A DNA stretch of 12,910 bases. Origin: JABCPE02 sp963530295. Lineage in GTDB: Bacteria > Bacteroidota > Bacteroidia > Flavobacteriales > Weeksellaceae. The stretch spans positions 1-12,910 of the forward strand of contig CAUSCF010000031.1 in NCBI GenBank assembly GCA_963530295.1. Direction: 5' to 3'. The notes beneath the pieces are model-generated. The model saw nothing but the letters and a program-made list of their open reading frames with translations. It had not been told where the DNA came from and made no database searches. Below, piece by piece: positions 7,811-12,910 of the stretch. How positions within the stretch are numbered: the first letter of the stretch is position 1; every line of letters begins with the position of its first letter. The translations under genes were made by a program, and so were the position numbers.

Positions 7811-7846
7811 TTTGCCAAGGTTTTATAACTTTGGCAAAGTTTTTAA
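7811..7846 (+). terminator. Hairpin terminator after glyA
   Basis: TTTGCCAAGGTT (7811-7822) pairs with AACTTTGGCAAA (7827-7838) over 12 positions, one a G-T wobble, around the loop TTAT. GTTTTTAA follows. It lies 31 bases after the glyA stop. A promoter-like box for recX falls inside its right half. Confidence 0.75.
7826..7833 (+). promoter_or_regulatory. Candidate -7 box for recX inside the glyA terminator
   Basis: TAACTTTG fits TAnnTTTG and lies 19 bases before the recX ATG, like the other predicted boxes here. An alternative TAATTTTG at 7807-7814 also matches. No good -33 is visible for either. Confidence 0.35.
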
Positions 7847-7852
7847 GTAGAT

Positions 7853-8320
7853 ATGGAAGAAAAAAGAAAATCATACACTTTTGAGGAGATTAAACAAAAA
7901 CTGGTGAATTACTGCATTTATCAAGACCGCTGCCATCAGGAAGTGGAACAAAAAATGCAGGATTTTCTGCTGATTCCAGAAGCTAAAGATGAAATAATGC
8001 TTTATCTAATCAATGAAAATTATCTCAATGAAGAGCGATTTGCCCGAAGCTACATCAGAGGAAAATTTTACCTAAAAAACTGGGGCAGGATAAAGATAAA
8101 AAATCACCTAAAATTCAAAGGAGTTTCCGAAAAACTCATCAATAAATGCATGGACGAGATAGATGAAGCCGATTACCAAAAGACCATAGAAAAGCTGTAT
8201 AATGCCTATTTCTCCGAGCAGAAAGGTCTAAAAAACTATCAAAAAGCCATGAAAACAGTGCGCTATCTCATATCAAAAGGTTATGAGTATGAGCTGATTA
8301 GGGAAGTAGTGCAGGAATAA
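7853..8320 (+). CDS. recX: RecX-family regulator of RecA
   Basis: RecX proteins are small all-helical proteins that bind inside the RecA-DNA filament groove and modulate strand exchange, usually by inhibition. The sequence shows the repeated three-helix pattern. YLINENYLNEERFARSYI (51-68) matches the L-x-x-x-x-Y-L-N-D/E-x-R-F-A core, WGRIKIKNHLKFKGVSE (77-93) matches the G-x-x-x-I-x-x-x-L-x-x-x-G stretch, and YLISKGYEYELIREVV (138-153) closes the last module. Length, 155 residues, is normal. recA is not in the window. It starts after the glyA terminator and ends against a bidirectional terminator, so it is probably monocistronic. Confidence 0.88.
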   Translation: MEEKRKSYTFEEIKQKLVNYCIYQDRCHQEVEQKMQDFLLIPEAKDEIMLYLINENYLNEERFARSYIRGKFYLKNWGRIKIKNHLKFKGVSEKLINKCMDEIDEADYQKTIEKLYNAYFSEQKGLKNYQKAMKTVRYLISKGYEYELIREVVQE

Positions 8321-8331
8321 GATTTTATAGG

Positions 8332-8361
8332 AAAACCCAGCCTTTTTGAGGGCTGGGTTTT
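8332..8361. terminator. Bidirectional terminator between recX and the convergent UDG-like gene
   Basis: AAAACCCAGCC (8332-8342) and GGCTGGGTTTT (8351-8361) pair perfectly over 11 bases around an eight-base loop. The hairpin carries A-runs on one side and T-runs on the other, and lies 11 bases after the recX stop and 8 bases from the end of the convergent gene. It can serve both strands. Confidence 0.85.
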
Positions 8362-8369
8362 GGATTTAA

Positions 8370-8993
8370 TTATTTCAAAGATTTTACTTTGTTGAGATGC
8401 CATTTAAGTCTTTCAAAAGAGCCATTGTCTAGTGCTCTTTGTCCTGTCAACATACCAGAGAAAAACACAATAGTATCCTTAAAATCAGGATTATTAATGA
8501 TTCTATAAGTGCCTATAGTATCATCAAACTCAAATTCAAAATTCATCATATTACTTTTTAATAAATTTCTTGCAAAAGTATCGCAGACTACGATAATTTC
8601 AGGATTTATTTTTTTGATGATTTCTTTTGAAATTTCCAATTGTTGTTTGATAAAGTCAGGTTCTCTCTTATAAAAATTTTCTATGTTCCGCTGTCTAGTT
8701 TCTCTAATATATAAGAGATCAAGAAAAGTCCAATCATTTTTGTTTTCTACAAGAAGAGGAAATCTTTTAAAATATCGGTCATTATTATTAGTTGCATCAA
8801 AACTTTTATAATATTCTTCTTTTTTTGCTTGTTTTTCTCTGAAAGAAGGATTTAAGCCTATAAACAATACTTTTCTTCCCGTGTGGAACTGAGAATAAAC
8901 ATATTTTCTGTTGATAATTTCTTGTAGTTCAGGGTCTTGGGATTTGTAATTCTCAAATAAGTTTTTGATTTTTTCTTCGTAAATTTTATACAT
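8370..8993 (-). CDS. Uracil-DNA glycosylase superfamily-like protein
   Basis: The 207-residue protein has the look of the UDG/MUG alpha-beta fold. KVLFIGLNPSFRE (41-53) resembles motif 1 of MUG/SMUG-type glycosylases (GxNPG/S, with Asn48 at the position of the catalytic Asn in MUG). TFLDLLYIRETRQ (89-101) is a second conserved-looking core, and IIVVCDTFARNLL (133-145) resembles the strand-helix that leads to the DNA-binding part. The end has a distinct block, FFSGMLTGQRALDNGSFERL (177-196). The usual H-P-S or N-P-S motif 2 is not obvious, so base excision activity is uncertain; it could act on another substrate or have lost activity. It starts 13 bases after the YD-repeat gene's stop with no promoter between, so the two are probably co-transcribed. 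The name is by motif resemblance only. Confidence 0.55.
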   Translation of the reverse strand: MYKIYEEKIKNLFENYKSQDPELQEIINRKYVYSQFHTGRKVLFIGLNPSFREKQAKKEEYYKSFDATNNNDRYFKRFPLLVENKNDWTFLDLLYIRETRQRNIENFYKREPDFIKQQLEISKEIIKKINPEIIVVCDTFARNLLKSNMMNFEFEFDDTIGTYRIINNPDFKDTIVFFSGMLTGQRALDNGSFERLKWHLNKVKSLK

Positions 8994-9006
8994 AATTCTA
9001 TAATTT

Positions 9007-9939
9007 TTAATTGTAATATTCTATTTCAGATCGTTGCACACCTATGAGTTCGCCATTTACGCAGGTTGTTTGTTGTATCATATTTCCATATTCATCATAA
9101 ACCTGCTTGATATTGAAAATATCTGTTTCTTCGCCATTTTCATCATATTCTTGGAAAATCACATCTGTGATGTTTCCACTGGTGTATTTTATATTTGTTG
9201 TCTTTGTTAAGGTATCATTATTGAAATTTTCTTTGTACTCACTGATGATTTCTTTTTTGTCATTATATTCATACTTACATATTTCTTTTGTGGTATTATG
9301 TTTTGTGCATTCTATTATTTCTACCTTGTTATGCTGGTCATCATATTTTATAGTTCTTTTCGTTCCACCAAGGTCATAATCAATAGAAGTATCACGCTCT
9401 CGAAAAGAAATATTATGAGATTCCTCTATCATATCATTGTTTTCATCGTATTTGGCGCAAATTTTATGATGTACAAATTCTATCATTTCATCCAAAATCT
9501 CTCCACATTCATTAGAATACTCATATATGGAGCATTCTGTCTTATTTCCTCGTTCATCATATTGATACGAAACTTTTTTAGGATGAATATTTTCTTTATC
9601 ACAAGCATTCTCTTCCACAAGTCTTCCTTTTTCATCATAGGAATATATCGTTTTATAGGCGAAATCATCTGTCAAAGGATGTTGTGAGTCTCCGTTTCTC
9701 TCATACTTTTCAATTAGTTTTCCTTCTTTGTTGTAGATATAACTTTTTGATTCTAAGGTGTATTCACTTTGGTCATCAGACCATTTTCTGTAAATTTCTT
9801 CCAAAATATTTCCATTTTGGTCATAATGGGTAGTGTGGTCATCAGTCAAAATTTCTATGATTTTTTCATTTTCCGTTTCCACTATAAAATCCTTTTTGTA
9901 GGTGGATTTTATATTCTTAATCTTGTCGTTTTTATTCAT
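9007..9939 (-). CDS. Short YD-repeat (RHS-like) protein without signal peptide
   Basis: The 310-residue product is made almost wholly of degenerate units of the form Y-D-x-x-G-x-x-x-E. Units begin near residues 39, 69, 101, 127, 164, 199, 225, 265 and 281 (for example YDEKGRLVEE and YDEYGNMIQQ), with spacings of 16-40 residues. Such YD repeats form beta strands that build the shell of RHS/teneurin proteins, but here there is no shell-closing core domain, no toxin tip and no RHS protease motif. The N-terminus is highly charged (MNKNDKIKNIKSTYKK), with no signal peptide, lipobox or membrane segment, so the protein is probably cytoplasmic unless exported in a complex. It is the first gene of a minus-strand pair with the UDG-like gene, divergent from the HTH regulator. 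The function is unknown. It is a binding or scaffold protein by structural inference. Confidence 0.72.
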   Translation of the reverse strand: MNKNDKIKNIKSTYKKDFIVETENEKIIEILTDDHTTHYDQNGNILEEIYRKWSDDQSEYTLESKSYIYNKEGKLIEKYERNGDSQHPLTDDFAYKTIYSYDEKGRLVEENACDKENIHPKKVSYQYDERGNKTECSIYEYSNECGEILDEMIEFVHHKICAKYDENNDMIEESHNISFRERDTSIDYDLGGTKRTIKYDDQHNKVEIIECTKHNTTKEICKYEYNDKKEIISEYKENFNNDTLTKTTNIKYTSGNITDVIFQEYDENGEETDIFNIKQVYDEYGNMIQQTTCVNGELIGVQRSEIEYYN

Positions 9940-9969
9940 AAAATGTTTTTTTAAGTTTAAAATTTTTCA

Positions 9970-9977
9970 CAAAGTTA
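9970..9977 (-). promoter_or_regulatory. Predicted -7 box for the YD-repeat/UDG-like pair
   Basis: The minus strand reads TAACTTTG, an exact TAnnTTTG match, 30 bases before the YD-repeat gene's ATG. A -33 TTTG at normal distance is not evident. The 10-base direct repeats start 20 bases further upstream in this orientation. Confidence 0.45.
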
Positions 9978-9997
9978 CAGCGTAAATACCTTTAAAA

Positions 9998-10017
9998 TTT
10001 TGCTCAATTTTGCTCAA
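9998..10017. repeat. Tandem direct repeat TTTTGCTCAA x2 in the divergent promoter region
   Basis: Two perfect copies of TTTTGCTCAA (9998-10007 and 10008-10017) lie head to tail with a period of 10 bases, about one helix turn. The second copy contains the predicted -33 TTTG of the HTH gene. The arrangement suits a protein binding one face of the DNA. Confidence 0.65.
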
Positions 10018-10042
10018 ATTGAATAAACAATTTTTATCTTTG
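10009..10042 (+). promoter_or_regulatory. Predicted promoter of the HTH regulator-transporter pair
   Basis: A -33 TTTG (10009-10012) and a -7 box TATCTTTG (10035-10042) are 22 bases apart, and the ATG follows the -7 box by 22 bases. The -33 lies in the direct repeat. A small inverted repeat, AAATTG (10016-10021) and CAATTT (10028-10033), lies between the two boxes. Confidence 0.6.
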
Positions 10043-10064
10043 GTTCAAAATGTAACTCTACAAT

Positions 10065-11231
10065 ATGGATGCAGAAATAGACAGACTAAAAGAAGATTTT
10101 AAAAAGGTATATCACTCTAAAATACAGACAACAAAAGATATAGAAGAGTTTGCTAAAAAAATAAAAATTAGTAACAGTACGCTTCGCAGGTTTTTAGGAA
10201 GAATTAAATCTGAAAGTAAATCTAGTTCTGAAACCTTAAATTTTATTTCTAACTCTTTGGGATACAGCAGTTTCGATGACTACTGCAAACCTAAAAATAT
10301 TTCACTTTTGAAACAGGATTTTTTGAAGGTATTTTATGATTCTGTCAAAGACAAAGGTGTTTTGAAGAGTGAGAGCGGCTACAATGATGTGAATTATAAG
10401 TATGCCGAAAAAATCCTAGAAACCAATGAAAACACCAAGGAATTTGTCAAAAGATTTGCGACCAATAGGGTAGCGCTGGAATACACTCTGGCGTGGCACC
10501 CTCACTATGGCAAGATTACAGCCCCTGAATATCAGGAGATTCTCACCGATTTGGGAAAGAAGACGGAAATTTCCCATATCAAGGTTTTTGCACCGTCTTT
10601 TGTGCTGTTTGGGAAGTTCGTTTCAGAGAATTTTGATGACAAAAAAGAAATCGAGGAACAGCTGAAACTTATTGATAAACAGCTGGTTCTGATGAGAAAG
10701 GAATATAAATGGTTTTTTGTTTTTCCAGAGTTTAGGGCTGCTGCGGCGAGGGTTTTATATTATTTTCACTATAATGACCATCAGAATTTAGAGAAAGAAA
10801 TTCAAACCCAATATTCTAATTTTAGGAAAAAGACTATAAATGGAGATAGGGTCTTTTTTGCGAGTTATTTTGCTGATTGTCTTAATCTTATCGGGCGGTA
10901 CAGCGAAGCGAAAGAGTTCATTTCCGAAATCAGCAAGGAGGATTACGAAGAATTTAAGAAAGAATACCATTACAACAGGGACAAATATCTATTCTGTATC
11001 GTGAAGGGCATCACGCTTTTTCATCTTGGCGAAAAGAAGGAGAGCGAGAAGCTTTTTCAGGAAGTTTCAAATGTCACTTTCATGGAATTTCCTTTTGATA
11101 TCAGGGATTATCTGGCACTGCAATATTATCTTTTGGGAAAACTCCTATATCCCAAAAAAACGAAGTTTTCAGATGGTTTTAACTCCAAAATCAAAGAAAT
11201 GAAATACACTTATTTTAATAGATTCAACTGA
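10065..11231 (+). CDS. HTH-domain protein with helical (TPR-like) C-terminal region, probable regulator
   Basis: The 388-residue protein starts with a helix-turn-helix-like segment, TKDIEEFAKKIKISNSTLRR (23-42), followed by a second helical block that ends LGYSSFDDYC (65-74). This two-part N-terminus, with S-T-L-R-R-F-L/F-G and L-G-Y-x-x-[FW]-x-D, recurs in uncharacterised Bacteroidota regulators. The remainder (about 80-388) is amphipathic helical. It includes a TPR-like pair around GRYSEAKEFISEI and FHLGEKKESEKLFQEV, so a ligand- or peptide-sensing role like that of Rgg/PlcR proteins is conceivable but unproven. No membrane segment or signal peptide is visible. Its stop overlaps the transporter ATG by one base (TGATG), and direct repeats lie in its own promoter. 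DNA binding is inferred from motif shape only. Confidence 0.6.
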   Translation: MDAEIDRLKEDFKKVYHSKIQTTKDIEEFAKKIKISNSTLRRFLGRIKSESKSSSETLNFISNSLGYSSFDDYCKPKNISLLKQDFLKVFYDSVKDKGVLKSESGYNDVNYKYAEKILETNENTKEFVKRFATNRVALEYTLAWHPHYGKITAPEYQEILTDLGKKTEISHIKVFAPSFVLFGKFVSENFDDKKEIEEQLKLIDKQLVLMRKEYKWFFVFPEFRAAAARVLYYFHYNDHQNLEKEIQTQYSNFRKKTINGDRVFFASYFADCLNLIGRYSEAKEFISEISKEDYEEFKKEYHYNRDKYLFCIVKGITLFHLGEKKESEKLFQEVSNVTFMEFPFDIRDYLALQYYLLGKLLYPKKTKFSDGFNSKIKEMKYTYFNRFN

Positions 11232-12091
11232 TGCTTTCGTTATTTTTGATAATTTTAGGACATATGGCCTATGGCGTTACCAACGGCCTGTGGAAAGGGC
11301 CGAGAGATAGAGTAGGGACGCTTCCATTGATTTTGATGAGAAGTTTTGGCTGCTGTGTGATTTTTTTTATTTCACATCTGTTATTTACTTATTTTCAGGT
11401 ACTTCCAGCGAAAGAGTTTTCCAGCCAAGATATTTTATACACTGTACTAATTTGTATGGTCAATTATTTTGGGTTGTTTTTTTATTTAAAATCCCTAAAA
11501 CACACTTATGTTTCCAATGTTATCGGCTTTGGAAAAATGGGGCTGATTATAGGTATTTTGATAGGTGTCTTTTTTTATGGCGAAAGCATCAGTATGATAA
11601 AAGGATCAGCCTGTGTGGCGATTTTACTGGCTGTTACGCTCATAGAGAAAAGCATAAAAATAGAAAAAACGCCCATTTCTAAAGGGTTGATTTACTCTAT
11701 TTTATCCAGATTGTTTTGGTCTACGGGACTGCTATTCGTACCGTTTATAGAGAAAATAGGAATTTTGCTTTTTTGCTCTATTTTGGAAGCCGTGGTGTTC
11801 TCTATGTCGCTGATTTTGTTTTTGTTCCAAAAAGATAAAGGCTGGAAGGGTATGGATGCCAAAACCCGAAACGAAATCTTTTTCTTGATAATTTTGGGGA
11901 CAACAGGGACTTTTTGCCTTAATTTCGCTATTACTAAAACAAGCATTATTGTTTTTGCATTCATGGGGCTGATAGAGCCTATTATTGGGATATTAGTTTC
12001 TATATTTTACCACAGAGAGAAAATAAACAAGTTGCAGTTTGTAGGACTTGCTTTGGGGCTGGTTTCTTCTTTTGTGCTTTCCTTTTTATAG
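11231..12091 (+). CDS. EamA/DMT-family transporter
   Basis: This 286-residue inner-membrane protein has about ten hydrophobic segments arranged as two repeats of five, the layout of the drug/metabolite transporter superfamily. Each half ends with a family-like block: GLIIGILIGVFFYGES (104-119) in the first and GLIEPIIGILVSIFYHRE (246-263) in the second, each with the acidic residue that follows the fourth helix in EamA repeats. There is no extra soluble domain. Its ATG shares the A of the upstream TGA, so translation is probably coupled to the HTH gene, and the regulator may control export or uptake by this carrier. The substrate (amino acid, metabolite or drug) cannot be read from the sequence. 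Confidence 0.85.
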   Translation: MLSLFLIILGHMAYGVTNGLWKGPRDRVGTLPLILMRSFGCCVIFFISHLLFTYFQVLPAKEFSSQDILYTVLICMVNYFGLFFYLKSLKHTYVSNVIGFGKMGLIIGILIGVFFYGESISMIKGSACVAILLAVTLIEKSIKIEKTPISKGLIYSILSRLFWSTGLLFVPFIEKIGILLFCSILEAVVFSMSLILFLFQKDKGWKGMDAKTRNEIFFLIILGTTGTFCLNFAITKTSIIVFAFMGLIEPIIGILVSIFYHREKINKLQFVGLALGLVSSFVLSFL

Positions 12092-12101
12092 ATTATCTTT
12101 G
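12071..12101 (+). promoter_or_regulatory. Predicted promoter of trmH within the end of the transporter gene
   Basis: A -33 TTTG (12071-12074) and a -7 box TATCTTTG (12094-12101) are 19 bases apart, and the trmH ATG follows 17 bases later. The -33 lies inside the last codons of the transporter gene. This is one of the best matches to the Bacteroidota promoter in the window. Confidence 0.68.
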
Positions 12102-12118
12102 CCAAATATAATTTTTAA

Positions 12119-12787
12119 ATGCTGCCAAAAGAAAAATTACCTCAGATTTTTGAATATCTTAAACAATTTCTTACCGAAGAGCGCCTGCGAAAAATAGAGC
12201 ATTTCTCTGAGCGAAGTTCGGATTTTATCCTGCCTGTCATTGGCGATGTTTATCAGTTTCGGAATGCTGCAGCCATTGTCCGTTCTGTGGAGGCGTGCGG
12301 GTTTCACAAGGTGGTAGCTCTGGAGGAAGAAAATGTTTTTGAGCCAAATCTGAGGGTGACCAAAGGAGCGGCCACTTGGGTAGAAGTGGAAAAAATGCCC
12401 AATACGCTGGAATCTTTACAGAAAATCAAAAACCAAGGTTACAAGATTCTGGCAGTTTCGCCCGAAAAAAATGCAGTGATGCTCCCAGATTATCAAATAA
12501 AATCGCCCATTGCTCTTGTTTTTGGAACGGAAAAAGAGGGCGTTTCTGATGAGTTTTTGGATTTCGCAGATGAAACTCTGGCTATTCCTATGTATGGTTT
12601 TACGGAGAGTTTCAATGTTTCTGTGGCGGCGGCAATTTGTATGTATGATTTCAAACAAAAATTGCTAAAAGCAGACATAGATTATTTCTTAAAAGACGAA
12701 AAACTGCTCAGAACTAAAATTCGCTGGGCGGTCAATTCCATCCGCAGCGGACAGGAAATTTTGGATAAATATATTAATGAAAATTAG
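12119..12787 (+). CDS. trmH: TrmH-family tRNA 2'-O-methyltransferase (SpoU)
   Basis: TrmH uses S-adenosylmethionine to methylate the 2'-O of G18 in the D-loop of tRNAs. The three SPOUT motifs are visible: motif 1 NAAAIVRSVEACG (49-61, with catalytic Arg55), motif 2 LVFGTEKEGVSDE (133-145) and motif 3 IPMYGFTESFNVSVAAAI (156-173), which form the knotted SAM site. VTKGAATWVEVE (80-91) between motifs 1 and 2 is typical of TrmH rather than of the rRNA enzyme RlmB. The C-terminal helix (about 190-222) fits the TrmH extension. Length, 222 residues, is normal. It has its own promoter and is convergent with the gene at the right edge, 23 bases away and with no hairpin seen between them. Confidence 0.88.
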   Translation: MLPKEKLPQIFEYLKQFLTEERLRKIEHFSERSSDFILPVIGDVYQFRNAAAIVRSVEACGFHKVVALEEENVFEPNLRVTKGAATWVEVEKMPNTLESLQKIKNQGYKILAVSPEKNAVMLPDYQIKSPIALVFGTEKEGVSDEFLDFADETLAIPMYGFTESFNVSVAAAICMYDFKQKLLKADIDYFLKDEKLLRTKIRWAVNSIRSGQEILDKYINEN

Positions 12788-12810
12788 GATTTCTGAGCAA
12801 CTTCCGAGAA

Positions 12811-12910
12811 TTAAATTTCTTTGCCAATGAGCCAATGGTATATGGCGTTGCGCTCGCTATCTACTTCGGTATATCCTCCTATCAGCTGACCGTTGTGATA
12901 GTGGAGTTCG
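12811..12910 (-). CDS. C-terminal fragment of an unrecognised protein
   Basis: One minus-strand frame is open from the window edge to a TAA at 12811-12813 and encodes the last 32 residues of a protein, beginning ELHYHNGQLIGGYTEVDSER and ending HWLIGKEI. The composition is ordinary for a soluble protein, and the stop leaves 23 bases to the trmH stop, a normal convergent spacing. The start and most of the gene lie outside the window. I do not recognise the family. Confidence 0.5.
   Translation of the reverse strand, partial: ELHYHNGQLIGGYTEVDSERNAIYHWLIGKEI

Noticed and set aside
9298..9687. Plus-strand open frame with a hydrophobic product inside the YD-repeat gene
   Set aside because: The hydrophobicity comes from reading Asp/Glu/Lys-rich codons in antisense. 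The minus-strand frame has clear repeated YD units and a sensible operon position.
9998..10017. Tandem repeat considered as the start of a CRISPR or satellite array
   Set aside because: Only two 10-base units without spacers; much better explained as a regulatory site.
8370..12091. Mobile island or integrated element
   Set aside because: No integrase, transposase, tRNA target or flanking direct repeats were seen; the genes may still be accessory, but boundaries of an element cannot be shown.
12788..12810. Search for a terminator between trmH and the edge gene
   Set aside because: No inverted repeat of useful length was found in these 23 bases.

Overview
The window looks like a chromosomal stretch of a low-GC member of the Bacteroidota, most likely class Flavobacteriia near Chryseobacterium/Riemerella (Weeksellaceae). 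This rests on the style of the proteins (KorB, ObgE, short-LID adenylate kinase, PurA, GlyA, RecX), on repeated Bacteroidota-type -7 boxes (TAnnTTTG) about 14-30 bases before several genes, and on the near absence of Shine-Dalgarno sequences. No tRNA, rRNA, CRISPR array or insertion sequence was seen, and no stretch over 300 bases lacks a gene.

Layout. Bases 1-3501 are all on the minus strand. Read in the direction of transcription they are hpt-adk, a hairpin terminator, then obgE - korB - a diacylglycerol-kinase-family gene that runs off the left edge. A 160-base divergent spacer (3502-3661) separates hpt from plus-strand purA. purA is followed after 3 bases by a membrane phosphoethanolamine-transferase-like gene, then by glyA, a hairpin terminator and recX. 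A bidirectional terminator (8332-8361) sits between recX and a convergent minus-strand pair: a YD-repeat protein gene and, downstream of it, a gene for a uracil-DNA-glycosylase-like protein. A 125-base divergent spacer with repeats and two -7 boxes (9940-10064) separates the YD gene from a plus-strand pair, an HTH/helical-repeat regulator and a DMT-family transporter overlapping by one base. trmH follows with its own promoter. The right edge holds the C-terminus of an unrecognised minus-strand gene.

How they fit together. The left and middle parts form a purine and one-carbon neighbourhood. Hpt makes IMP from hypoxanthine, PurA starts the IMP-to-AMP branch, Adk interconverts AMP and ADP, and GlyA supplies one-carbon units for purine synthesis. 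ObgE and TrmH serve ribosome assembly and tRNA modification. The least conventional part is 8370-12091. There two gene pairs of poorly defined function face away from a repeat-bearing control region, and this is where an undescribed system would most plausibly lie. Nothing in the sequence proves one.
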